The position numbers were made by a program, and so were the translations under genes. Below are positions 8,881 through 16,496 of a DNA stretch of 64,000 nucleotides, one piece after another. Every line of letters begins with the position of its first letter. Within the stretch, counting starts at the first letter, position 1. Origin of the DNA: UBA1952 sp965246765 (GTDB taxonomy: Bacteria; Bacteroidota; Bacteroidia; Chitinophagales; Chitinophagaceae); contig CBDFFJ010000004.1 of assembly GCA_965246765.1 (NCBI GenBank), positions 496,001-560,000 of the forward strand, written 5' to 3'. The notes under the pieces are model-generated. The model saw nothing but the letters and a program-made list of their open reading frames with translations. It searched no databases and had not been told where the DNA came from.

Positions 8881-9852
8881 ATGGAATCCGCGCATCATCA
8901 TACGGCAGTGTTCATCGATTACGAGAACATTCATTATTATCTTAAAAATACGTTTAAAGAGCCGGCGGAGCTTGGCTCTTATACTTCAGAAATTGTGCGC
9001 AACCTGCGGTTGAAGCTGGAGGGTGAATTAGGTCTTCAGGTGATCGTGATGAATGCCTATGCCGACTTTGAGCGAGTAGGCGGCGGCTCGCTTGGCGCCT
9101 TGTATCTGATGGGTATTATGAGCCAGAATGTGCTTGGAACGGCCCATAAAAACGCGGCTGATATGCAGATGTGCATTGACCTGATGCAGCTTCTTTATAC
9201 GCGCAGCGATATGCACACATTCGTGCTCGTAGCCGGCGACCGGGACTATATACCGGTAGTGCAGCATCTGAAGCGCTTTGGCCGGCGGGTGCTTGTAGCC
9301 GCTTTCCGCGATACGCTGAGCGGCGACCTCCTGGAGATAATCGGCGAGCAGAATTTTATGGACATACAGCCGCTCCTGAGCGAAGCAAGCTTCACGAAGC
9401 TGAAAGAGCACCGCGCTAAGGAAGAAGCAAAGAAGGTTGAGCTGCCCCGCATTGCTGGCCCGAAGGTGGTGGGCCACATAGCCCTTGACGGCAAGGTGAA
9501 AGAACGCCCGGCCTTCCCGCGGTCACAATCATCGCCAATGCCGGCAGGAACAACCATCGTGACGCCACCTTCGCGCATTATCACCCAGCTTACGGACGGG
9601 GCGCGGGAGTGCCTGGCCTGCATCCTCAATTTTATAGAAGAGCGCCGTATGGCAGAGCCAGGCATTACCCTGCTGCTTCGCTACCTGACGGATGAAATGC
9701 CTCTGCTTGCCAACTGGGAGCGTAAGGAGCTGCTGGAACAGCTTCAGATGGCCGGGGCCATCTCCGTAGTGCAGAAGCCGGGTTATGATTATGCCTTTTC
9801 CGTTGCGGTGGTCAATTATGAGCATCCGGCTGTGCAGGAGCTGATGCACTAA
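8881..9852 (+). CDS. NYN domain (PIN-like) protein, LabA/DUF88 type
   Basis: The 323-aa cytoplasmic protein has an N-terminal NYN domain (residues about 8-165). The acidic residues expected for a PIN-like nuclease are present: D13 in FIDYEN, D94 in NAADM, and D120/D122 in AGDRDYIP. A low-complexity linker rich in Pro, Arg and Ser (about 190-235) leads to a C-terminal about 85-residue domain with helix-turn-helix periodicity, resembling the OST-HTH/LOTUS or winged-helix domains often fused to NYN. NYN proteins of this type are thought to act on RNA; the target is unknown. Monocistronic, with its own promoter box. Confidence 0.85.
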   Translation: MESAHHHTAVFIDYENIHYYLKNTFKEPAELGSYTSEIVRNLRLKLEGELGLQVIVMNAYADFERVGGGSLGALYLMGIMSQNVLGTAHKNAADMQMCIDLMQLLYTRSDMHTFVLVAGDRDYIPVVQHLKRFGRRVLVAAFRDTLSGDLLEIIGEQNFMDIQPLLSEASFTKLKEHRAKEEAKKVELPRIAGPKVVGHIALDGKVKERPAFPRSQSSPMPAGTTIVTPPSRIITQLTDGARECLACILNFIEERRMAEPGITLLLRYLTDEMPLLANWERKELLEQLQMAGAISVVQKPGYDYAFSVAVVNYEHPAVQELMH

Positions 9853-9923
9853 GTAACAATTCCGTAAGAAACCGGGAAGGCTGTCGTTGCGTTTATTGAT
9901 AGACCTACACAAACAAAGCAATT

Positions 9924-10583
9924 ATGAATCTTCCTCTTTTTCTTCGTCGCGGCCTCATCGCCCCTGCTGTTTTCCTTGCTGCCTCATGCATCAGTCCGTC
10001 TGACGCGCAGGGTGTATATGCAGTAAACCTGAATCCGCCAGCCGGCAAGGCCGTTGCGGCGTTCGCGGAAGGCTGCTTCTGGCATGCTCAGATTGTATTT
10101 GAAGCAGTTAAAGGCGTTGACAGCGCTATCAGTGGCTATGCGGGCGGTCATAAGAAAAACCCGAGCTATGATGATGTTACCAGCGAGACGAGCGGACATA
10201 CCGAGACGGTGCTTGTCTATTACGATCCAAAGGTGGTAAGCTACGGCGAGCTTCTGAACGCCTTTTTTACATCCGTGGATCCGACTACCAAGGACCGCCA
10301 GGGCAATGATGTAGGATCATCCTATCGCTCGGCCATTTTCTACAAAAACGCTCAGGAGCAGGCAGCGGCGACAGCAGCCATCCGGAGCCAGAGCAGCCAC
10401 TGGCCTGCTGCAATTGTTACTCAGGTGCTGCCGCTGAATGCGTTTTATCGTGCCGAGCAGTATCATCAGGGCTATGCATTCCGCAATCCGGGTAATTCCT
10501 ATGTGAGCAACGTATCAATACCTGAGTACAAGCGTTTCTGCAAGGCTTATAAGGGACAGCTAAAGGAGAAGCGCCGGTTTTAA
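9924..10583 (+). CDS. msrA: Peptide-methionine (S)-S-oxide reductase, lipoprotein form
   Basis: The 219-aa protein reduces methionine-S-sulfoxide. The catalytic motif is G-C51-F-W, followed by the conserved GYAGG, SGHTETV and DRQGNDVGSSYRS stretches. The N-terminus is a lipoprotein signal peptide with lipobox LAASC (Cys22), so the enzyme should be anchored in the envelope, where it would repair oxidised surface or periplasmic proteins. No C-terminal recycling Cys pair is visible; only C51 and one later Cys (KRFCKAY) remain after the lipid Cys. A second msrA at 36994 also has a lipobox and a GCFWC motif. A clear terminator follows. Confidence 0.93.
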   Translation: MNLPLFLRRGLIAPAVFLAASCISPSDAQGVYAVNLNPPAGKAVAAFAEGCFWHAQIVFEAVKGVDSAISGYAGGHKKNPSYDDVTSETSGHTETVLVYYDPKVVSYGELLNAFFTSVDPTTKDRQGNDVGSSYRSAIFYKNAQEQAAATAAIRSQSSHWPAAIVTQVLPLNAFYRAEQYHQGYAFRNPGNSYVSNVSIPEYKRFCKAYKGQLKEKRRF

Positions 10584-10613
10584 GATTATTTCAAGAAGGT
10601 GTGATGGTGAATA

Positions 10614-10652
10614 AAAGAGGGCGCAGACCGAAAGGCTGCGCTTCTCTTTTTT
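10614..10652 (+). terminator. Intrinsic terminator after msrA
   Basis: AAGAGGGCGCAG pairs with CTGCGCTTCTCTT around the loop ACCGAAAGG, ending in TTTTTT. Confidence 0.85.
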
Positions 10653-10756
10653 GGTGCCGGCCCTGAAGACGTGTAAGGTTGGTTCGTTCAACACAAGACA
10701 GGTATGTCGCTGTCGGCATTGTTCTTTTAAGAGGGCTTTTCAACTTCGCATCTACG

Positions 10757-11089
10757 ATGAAAACTCCCTTTCTAATCACCGCAGTCTGTCTCCTCGCGAC
10801 CGGCTCATTTACAGCCTGCAGCGACACGACCGGCGGTCATAGCACGCCTATTGAAGCTATCAAAGAGAATGGTGTAGCGCCTGTGCAGCAAACCGAAGGT
10901 ACGCCCGGCACTACGATTGATACCACCATGCAGCGCCATACCGATCAGATAAAAACGGGGCAGGACATGCAGCGTCTGGACACAAGCGCCATGCCGCCTC
11001 ACGCCTCTGCCGGCAGCGGCGCCAGCAACACGACAGACCGGCGATCTACATCCGGCTCCTCGAACGAGGGCAAAGGCGTTAAAAAGTAA
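10757..11089 (+). CDS. Small lipoprotein, unknown function
   Basis: The 110-aa protein starts MKTPFLITAVCLLATGSFTAC, a lipoprotein signal with lipobox FTAC. The mature part is hydrophilic, rich in Thr, Gly, Ser and Gln, with a TIDTTMQRHTDQIKTGQDM segment and a Ser/Gly/Lys tail, and is probably unstructured. The ATG at 10757 is chosen because upstream in-frame sequence does not look like protein. The next gene, 39 bp downstream, is another small Ser/Gly/Thr-rich lipoprotein and they probably form a pair. No family recognised. Confidence 0.7.
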   Translation: MKTPFLITAVCLLATGSFTACSDTTGGHSTPIEAIKENGVAPVQQTEGTPGTTIDTTMQRHTDQIKTGQDMQRLDTSAMPPHASAGSGASNTTDRRSTSGSSNEGKGVKK

Positions 11090-11128
11090 TGACACATCAT
11101 ATCAATTCACCAAAATAAACATCATACA

Positions 11129-11542
11129 ATGAAAACCTATCTCCGGGTAATCCCTGCATTCGCGTTGGCGCTGAGCCTGTCGGCCTGCGGCGATAAAACT
11201 TCAGAAACAACCACTACAACAACTGATAGCACTACCGCCAACGGCACGCCGATGAGTAATACTGCTTCAGACAACACCGGCACAGGAATATCAGGCGCTT
11301 CTATGAGCGGCGATAGCAGCAGTATGAGTGGAAGTTCGTCAGGCGCAGGCGCTAATATGGCTGGCAATAGCGGTGCCGGCTCAGCCGGGAAATCCGGAAA
11401 CGGTGCCGGTGCTGCGGGCACGAATGGCGGCGGAACAGGAAGCAATGGCAGTACCAATATGAATCGCCCGGAAAGTGGCAGTCGCCAGCGAATGACGAAT
11501 GACAGCGTGAACAACCGTTCTGGCTTAGCGCCAAGTAAATAA
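11129..11542 (+). CDS. Ser/Gly/Thr-rich low-complexity lipoprotein
   Basis: The 137-aa protein has a lipoprotein signal (MKTYLRVIPAFALALSLSAC, lipobox LSAC). The mature part is very low complexity: a Thr run (TTTTTTDSTT), then Ser/Gly/Met/Asn repeats such as SMSGDSSSMSGSSSG and GKSGNGAGAAG. No folded domain is apparent. Such proteins may act as flexible envelope-tethered spacers, but this is inference. It follows the previous lipoprotein closely and ends at a strong terminator. Confidence 0.7.
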   Translation: MKTYLRVIPAFALALSLSACGDKTSETTTTTTDSTTANGTPMSNTASDNTGTGISGASMSGDSSSMSGSSSGAGANMAGNSGAGSAGKSGNGAGAAGTNGGGTGSNGSTNMNRPESGSRQRMTNDSVNNRSGLAPSK

Positions 11543-11557
11543 GACGATCGTAATTTT

Positions 11558-11587
11558 AAAAAAAGCCGCCGCAAAGGCGGCTTTTTT
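11558..11587. terminator. Bidirectional intrinsic terminator
   Basis: AAAAAAGCCGCC-GCAAA-GGCGGCTTTTTT has near-perfect symmetry with A and T runs on both sides. It serves the plus-strand lipoprotein gene and probably the minus-strand nth gene ending at 11623. Confidence 0.9.
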
Positions 11588-11622
11588 AGGCATTGCGTCT
11601 TGATTTACATATGAGCGGACAG

Positions 11623-12302
11623 CTATTGACTCTTGGCTACACCTACCTGCCGGCACCACTTCCGCACCGGGCAAGTGCTGCAATACGGCAGTCGCAGAAT
11701 GCAGATATGCTTCCCGAACGGCATCAGAAGCCGGTTTATATCTGTCCAATGCTCTTTGGGAATTACCCGCTCCAGCTCTTCAAGCGTACGCTCCGGCGTC
11801 CTCGTGCTGACGATTCCCCAACGGTTCACAACGCGATGCACATGCACATCTACGCTGATCCGCTGCTGGCCGCCGGCAACACCTAAAGCAAGATTGGCAC
11901 ACTTTGGCCCTACACCTTTAATGGAGGTAAGTATGTCAAAGTCAGCAGGTAGCAGGCCATGCGGAAATTCGCATGCCTTGCCCGCAATTCGTAGTATCGT
12001 TTCCGCTTTTGTCCTGGAAATGTTGCGCCATGCAGAAGATCTGCAATTTCTGACATGCTTAGCCGCAGTATATCCTCCGGCCTTCTGGCCTTTGCAAAAA
12101 GCTTTCGGGAAAGCAGAATGGTGGTTTCGTCCAGCGTTCTGATGGAAATAATGCAGGAAACAAGCTGCTCAAAAAGGCTGTCATACCCTTCATCCGCCAG
12201 GCCAAACATCGCAGCCTTTGGGAACGCGGCGACGCTTGATTCAATCCGCCGCAGCATGCCCCCTGTTGGATAGCTCATTTGCACGCTCATCCAAACATTC
12301 AT
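11623..12302 (-). pseudogene. nth: Endonuclease III-like DNA glycosylase, single-base frameshift
   Basis: Two minus-strand frames add up to one Nth-type glycosylase/AP lyase of about 226 aa. The first part runs from 12302 to the motif FPGQK. After a one-base loss near 12001-12006 the second frame continues ETILRIAGKA, then the helix-hairpin-helix TSIKGVGPKCANLAL with the catalytic Lys, then VDVHVHRV with the catalytic Asp. The C-terminus keeps the complete 4Fe-4S pattern C-x6-C-x2-C-x5-C (CILRLPYC..C.....C). The family normally reads QKAE at the junction, so CAAAAGGCGGAA with one G missing explains it. Nth removes oxidised pyrimidines. As read, the product is truncated before its catalytic residues. 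Real lesion or sequencing error is undecided. Confidence 0.85.
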
Positions 12303-12373
12303 ACCAATGTCCCAAAACTTTATATGGCCGTTCAATAACAATACGTAATTTGTGCCCAAACTAAAAACACCAC

Positions 12374-12616
12374 ATGAAAAAACTATTTCTGCTCGTTGCC
12401 GCGCTCTTGATGATCGGCATTGCTCCGGTAAGCGCACAGTCTGCCGCTAAGGCGCCTGTCACCCATACCAAGGCCGACGGCACACCTGACAAGCGCTACA
12501 AGGAGAACAAAACAGACGCCACTGCGAAGAAGCCTGCTGGCCCTGTTAAGAAAGACGGCACTGCTGATATGCGCTATAAGGCCAACAAAGAGTCCGGCGC
12601 CGCCAAGGTTAGATAA
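12374..12616 (+). CDS. Small secreted protein with duplicated DGTxDxRYKxNK motif
   Basis: The 80-aa protein has a signal peptide (MKKLFLLVAALLMIGIAPVSA-Q). The mature part, about 58 residues and strongly basic, contains two copies of a 14-residue unit: KADGTPDKRYKENK and KKDGTADMRYKANK, separated by an Ala/Lys/Pro linker. I recall similar small exported proteins in related Bacteroidota, without known function. It is divergent from nth and ends at an intrinsic terminator, so it is a stand-alone transcript. Confidence 0.75.
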   Translation: MKKLFLLVAALLMIGIAPVSAQSAAKAPVTHTKADGTPDKRYKENKTDATAKKPAGPVKKDGTADMRYKANKESGAAKVR

Positions 12617-12637
12617 TCACTTCTGCGCCATTATTTT

Positions 12638-12667
12638 AAAGCCTTCCTGTCTTAGGGAAGGCTTTTT
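12638..12667 (+). terminator. Intrinsic terminator after the small DGTxDxRYK gene
   Basis: AAAGCCTTCC pairs with GGAAGGCTTT around an 8-nt loop, followed by TTTTT. Confidence 0.85.
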
Positions 12668-12739
12668 ATATGCGGTTACGCGTGTTGCTGAACCAATAGC
12701 ATCAGCCAAGCGTTAGAACAGAAAATTTCCAGCCTGTTT

Positions 12740-13783
12740 ATGAAAAGTAAAAGTGGTGGCGCCGGCATCTGGGATGTGATTATTGTAGGTGCAGGTCCGG
12801 CAGGCAGCAGCGCAGCAATGGTGCTTGCGCGCATGCGCCGCAAGGTGCTGATTATTGACGATGGGCAACCGCGCAATCAGTTGTCGCATGGAATGCACAA
12901 TTACCTGAGCCGGGACGGGGCACTGCCATCTGAATTCCTCCGCATGGCGCATAAAGAACTGGAGGCCTATGGCATTCAGCATATTTGCGCACGAGCGCTA
13001 AGCGCGCGGCGACTGGGCGATCACGGCTTTGAGGTTTCTGACAACAGGGGCGAGCGTCATCTGAGCAAGCGTCTGCTTCTGGCAACCGGCGTCAGTGACA
13101 CCGTTCCGGATATACCCGGTATGCAGGAGATGTGGGGAAAAGGCGTCTATCATTGCCCGTTCTGCGATGGCTATGAGCTTTGCGATAAGAACATCGGACT
13201 TTACGCAAAGCGTTACAACGGTTTCGGGATGGCGATGGCGCTAAAGCAGCTTTCTACAAGCGTAACGCTATTCACGGATGGCCGCGGTTACCTGACCGCT
13301 GAACAGCGGCGACAACTGGAGGGGCGCGGCATCAAGGTAATAAGCACCAAAGTGGCCAGGCTTTCCTGCAGCAATGACCGCCTGACCTGCGTGACATTAC
13401 AGGACGGTAACGATGTTCCCTGCGATGCGGTGTTTGTGCATAACGGGCACCGGGTGAACAATGAAATACTCGTCCAGCTCGGCGCGCGCATGTCGTCTAA
13501 AGGCGCTGCTATCACCAACCGCAAACAGCAATGCAGCATTCCGGGCCTGTATGTGGCGGGCGACGCGGCTATTGATATGCACTTTGTGGTGGTGGCCGCC
13601 GCGGAAGGCGCAAAGGCAGGCGTTACCGTTCACGACGACCTGCTCCATGCCGAAAACCTGATTGTAAAAGACGACGAAGATGAGGAAGCATTCCAAAAAC
13701 AAACCACAGGCGTAAAGCCTGCGAATGACATGGAAGCAGCGGAAAGCGCCGCGCCTACAGGCCCCACATCAGACCCAAGTTGA
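12740..13783 (+). CDS. Thioredoxin-reductase-like FAD-dependent oxidoreductase
   Basis: The 347-aa protein starts with an FAD-binding GxGxxG motif (IIVGAGPAGSSAA, residues 14-26) and has the redox-active CPFC pair (C139, C142) in YHCPFCDGYE, as in class II thioredoxin reductases and related low-molecular-weight disulfide oxidoreductases. ATG and GD motifs of the FAD domain are present (LLLATGVSD; LYVAGDAA). The second nucleotide-binding loop is odd: where TrxR has GxGxxA/S it reads GLYAKRYNGFGMAMA, so NADPH use is doubtful. The C-terminal about 40 residues are an acidic, low-complexity tail. It overlaps the convergent downstream gene by 29 bp. Confidence 0.85.
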   Translation: MKSKSGGAGIWDVIIVGAGPAGSSAAMVLARMRRKVLIIDDGQPRNQLSHGMHNYLSRDGALPSEFLRMAHKELEAYGIQHICARALSARRLGDHGFEVSDNRGERHLSKRLLLATGVSDTVPDIPGMQEMWGKGVYHCPFCDGYELCDKNIGLYAKRYNGFGMAMALKQLSTSVTLFTDGRGYLTAEQRRQLEGRGIKVISTKVARLSCSNDRLTCVTLQDGNDVPCDAVFVHNGHRVNNEILVQLGARMSSKGAAITNRKQQCSIPGLYVAGDAAIDMHFVVVAAAEGAKAGVTVHDDLLHAENLIVKDDEDEEAFQKQTTGVKPANDMEAAESAAPTGPTSDPS

Positions 13784-14405
13784 GGCGAAGATTGCGGTTT
13801 TTGTAGCCGTAACCTTCCACAGCTGTAGTAATGCCGTAATAATAGCCTGCGTCCAGATTAAGCCAGGCGGCACGGCTAAGGCGGACATTAGCGCCGGCGC
13901 CCACAGACAATCCTGCGTCAAAGTTTTTGAACAGCTCAACATCAGCAGCACTTCCAAGCGCCGATTTAGTCAAGTCATCATAATTGTTTGTCTCATCCAC
14001 TTTAAAGGCGATGGAGGGCCCTGCGTAAATTTTCGGACGGACGCGGTCGCCAAACTTGCCGAAGAAGTAGATTAAATGAAGCGGCAGGCGCAGATATACC
14101 GGGTTTATGACGCGCATGATTGTGCCCGCCGTAGTCACCTCTTCAGACTTAAATCCTTCATGCGATACCAGAAGCTGCGCCCCAAAGCCGAGATGCTCAT
14201 TGGTGCTATAGACAAGGCCGATGCCTGCCGCAGGAGCGAATTTGAACTTGTTGTCAATATTATTGTCTCCGCCAATCCAACTGCCGCCGAGCGAAAGCAC
14301 GGGGCCGAGGGAAATATGAGAACCAATACTGGCCTTTTTGCCGGGGCCGGCAAAAGCGCCGAGGCTTATCGCCAAGACAGGTAAAAGGAGAAGCAGCTTT
14401 TTCAT
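13755..14405 (-). CDS. PorT-like outer-membrane beta-barrel protein
   Basis: The 216-aa protein has a signal peptide (MKKLLLLLPVLAISLGAFA) and alternating strands rich in aromatic and Gly residues, typical of the small 8-stranded outer-membrane barrels common in Bacteroidota (PorT/OmpW-like). It ends NLRLNLGLMWGL, a barrel-type last strand. No enzymatic motif. A -7-like TACATTTA on the minus strand (plus 14430-14437) lies 24 nt before the start. Its 3' end overlaps the TrxR-like gene tail to tail. Function unknown. Confidence 0.75.
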   Translation of the reverse strand: MKKLLLLLPVLAISLGAFAGPGKKASIGSHISLGPVLSLGGSWIGGDNNIDNKFKFAPAAGIGLVYSTNEHLGFGAQLLVSHEGFKSEEVTTAGTIMRVINPVYLRLPLHLIYFFGKFGDRVRPKIYAGPSIAFKVDETNNYDDLTKSALGSAADVELFKNFDAGLSVGAGANVRLSRAAWLNLDAGYYYGITTAVEGYGYKNRNLRLNLGLMWGL

Positions 14406-14521
14406 AGATGCAGTTTTGATTGCCGGGAGTAAATGTAAAGGCCATGCCAGCCAGCGGCGTCGGGATATATCATCGCAATAATGCTTGGCCCGAATATTTT
14501 GCAGTCTTCAACACAATAGAT

Positions 14522-14821
14522 ATGGCACAGACATTCCGAGACCTCATTACCTCCGGCAAGCCCGTGCTGGTAGATTTCTTCGCCACCTGGTGCGGGCCGT
14601 GTAAAATGATGACGCCGGTGCTTTCTGAAATAAAAAGAGAGCTGGGCGACAAGCTGACGATTGTAAAGGTGGACGTCGACAAGCAGCCGGATTTGGCGCA
14701 GGCGCTCAGTGTGCAGGGTGTTCCGACGTTTGTCTTATTCAAGGATGGCCAACCGCTCTGGCGGCAAAGCGGCGCTATGAGTGAAGCGCAGCTAAAAGGT
14801 TTTTTACAGCCGCATCTCTAA
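14522..14821 (+). CDS. trxA: Thioredoxin
   Basis: The 99-aa thioredoxin has the canonical active site W-C24-G-P-C27-K and the conserved cis-Pro loop GVPTFVLFKDG. The start at 14522 (MAQTFRDLI) gives a normal cytoplasmic thioredoxin; longer in-frame upstream sequence has no family match and no signal peptide. It reduces protein disulfides and may work with a thioredoxin reductase such as a canonical enzyme elsewhere. The nearby TrxR-like protein at 12740 is a less certain partner because its NADPH motif is degenerate. The 3' end overlaps the convergent DUF2027-Smr gene by 18 bp. Confidence 0.93.
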   Translation: MAQTFRDLITSGKPVLVDFFATWCGPCKMMTPVLSEIKRELGDKLTIVKVDVDKQPDLAQALSVQGVPTFVLFKDGQPLWRQSGAMSEAQLKGFLQPHL

Positions 14822-15808
14822 AGCCCGCTCACCGAAGAACACTTCCGTAGCGCCCCAGCCGTAAGCGCCCATCCATTCATTGACGAAGCGCTGCACGAAC
14901 GGCGTCTCGCGCAATTCCCGGTGTACGGCCCCGCGCAGAGTACCATTCCCGATGCCGTGAATAACGAGCATGCTTTCCATGCCTGCAGAATAAGCTGCGT
15001 TGAGTTTTTGCTGCAAGAGTCGTATTTGCTGCGCCAGAATTTGCGCGGGAGCATCTTCTACAGATTTCAGGTGTAGGTCAAGGACGCGTACGGCTTCCGT
15101 ATGAAGCTGAATTGCCGACTGACTGCTCGTCTGCGGCAAGATTTCCGGCTTCGGCAACGGAGCGTCCGGAACCGGCACCGCTTCGGCATCGCTGGAAAGC
15201 AGAATGGAGAAAGACGGCTCACCTTCTCCTAAAATGCCCTGGATGTAACGAATTAATTGCGCCGGACGAATGCGTAGGATATCTGACAGACCTTTTCCTG
15301 GCTTATCCTTCGGCGCAATACTCCAATGAAAGCGCGGTTGGGCATTGACATCTTCCAGCGCCAGTGTATGCAGAAAGATGTTCCCGAAAGGATGCAGCGT
15401 GCCGTTCAATTGCAATATCGTTTCGCCGCCGGCCATCCTCGCATGATAAGTGAAGTTCAAATGCTCCGCTGTCTCATTCAGGAAGTGAATGCGGAAGGCC
15501 TCAATAATGTCGTCCGTAGTTCCTTCGGCAAACTGGGGCAGGAAAGACAGATAAATGCCGCGCGACAGGCGAACAGACTTTGCCGCAGCCTTCTCAACCG
15601 GAATAATCTTCTCGCCTTTACGCGCCGGCTTTGCCGCTTTTGGCTCCGTAAACCATTTCAGATAAGGATGCTCCAACTCATCGGCATAAACCGGAAAGGA
15701 AATCTCACCAATGGACACCTCTACCATTTGCCTGGACAGAAAGGCGACGATAAAGCCTTCCTCACCCGTACGCCGGAGCAGCACGCGGTCACCTACGGAA
15801 AACTTCAT
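14804..15808 (-). CDS. DUF2027/Smr domain protein
   Basis: The 334-aa protein has an N-terminal KOW/Tudor-like strand set (MKFSVGDRVLLRRTGEEGF), a central DUF2027 beta domain (residues about 75-215), a Pro-rich linker with Ser/Gln (about 225-245), and a C-terminal Smr domain with the signature HGIGNGTLRG (from residue 284). Smr domains, as in MutS2, bind or nick nucleic acids or act on stalled ribosomes; DUF2027-Smr fusions are common in Bacteroidota and uncharacterised. The start overlaps the rdgB stop by 4 nt, so the two are translationally coupled. Confidence 0.88.
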   Translation of the reverse strand: MKFSVGDRVLLRRTGEEGFIVAFLSRQMVEVSIGEISFPVYADELEHPYLKWFTEPKAAKPARKGEKIIPVEKAAAKSVRLSRGIYLSFLPQFAEGTTDDIIEAFRIHFLNETAEHLNFTYHARMAGGETILQLNGTLHPFGNIFLHTLALEDVNAQPRFHWSIAPKDKPGKGLSDILRIRPAQLIRYIQGILGEGEPSFSILLSSDAEAVPVPDAPLPKPEILPQTSSQSAIQLHTEAVRVLDLHLKSVEDAPAQILAQQIRLLQQKLNAAYSAGMESMLVIHGIGNGTLRGAVHRELRETPFVQRFVNEWMGAYGWGATEVFFGERALEMRL

Positions 15809-16410
15809 GCGGTTTTGCTTAATAAAGCTGCGCCATCCTCCGAATTGAAGAATTCTCTCAATGCGTCTAAAGCAGATGCACGATGTGATATGCGTGATTT
15901 TACCTCGTTAGATAGTTCGGCAAAGGTTTGAAAATAACCTTCCGGAATAAACAGCGGGTCGTAGCCAAAGCCGCCGTCTCCCCGCGGCTCCTGAGCAATC
16001 TCCCCGTGGCAACGACCTTCAAAGTAATAAGGACTCCCATCAACAATCAGACAAAGCTGGGCGAAGTAATAAGCGCCCCGATTATTAACGTCCTGCAGCT
16101 CATCAAGCAGTTTTTGATTGTTCTCTTCATCCGTTGCGCCGGCACCTGCGTAGCGAGCACTATATACGCCGGGAGCATCGTCCAGCACTTCAACACAAAG
16201 CCCGCTATCATCGGCAAGCACAGGCATCTTTGCCCACTTCCAAACTGTATCAGCCTTTGCCAGGGCATTGAGACAAAAGGTATCGTAAGGCTCAGGAATA
16301 ATCTCGGTGAAGCCAGCTTCGCCCATGCTTATTGCCTCTATGCCTTCCGGCAGCCAACTTTTCAGCTGCGCCAGCTTGCCTTTATTATTGGATGCAATAA
16401 TGAGTTTCAT
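15805..16410 (-). CDS. rdgB: Non-canonical purine NTP pyrophosphatase (Ham1/RdgB)
   Basis: The 201-aa protein hydrolyses dITP, XTP and related deaminated nucleotides to monophosphates, keeping them out of DNA. It shows the family landmarks: SNNKGKLAQL (residues 7-16), the metal-binding LADDSGLCVEVL with D67/D68, SARYAG, the nucleobase pocket GGFGYDPLFIPEG, and SRISHRASAL near the C-terminus. A -7 box TATCTTTG lies 20 nt upstream. First gene of a two-gene unit with the DUF2027-Smr protein. Confidence 0.95.
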   Translation of the reverse strand: MKLIIASNNKGKLAQLKSWLPEGIEAISMGEAGFTEIIPEPYDTFCLNALAKADTVWKWAKMPVLADDSGLCVEVLDDAPGVYSARYAGAGATDEENNQKLLDELQDVNNRGAYYFAQLCLIVDGSPYYFEGRCHGEIAQEPRGDGGFGYDPLFIPEGYFQTFAELSNEVKSRISHRASALDALREFFNSEDGAALLSKTA

Positions 16411-16430
16411 AGGTTGACTGTGCGCCTCTT

Positions 16431-16438
16431 CAAAGATA
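16431..16438 (-). promoter_or_regulatory. -7 box TATCTTTG of rdgB
   Basis: The minus-strand reading is an exact TAnnTTTG match, 20 nt upstream of the rdgB ATG at 16410. Confidence 0.6.
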
Positions 16439-16449
16439 ACAGCGCAATG

Positions 16450-16477
16450 AAAAAGCCCTTCCTGTTAAAGAAGGGCT
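16450..16477 (-). terminator. Intrinsic terminator of the 16497-17288 gene
   Basis: On the minus strand AGCCCTTC pairs with GAAGGGCT around TTTAACAG and is followed by TTTTC. It separates the recombination-like gene from rdgB. Confidence 0.8.
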
Positions 16478-16496
16478 CGTTTGAATTGTGATGTTA

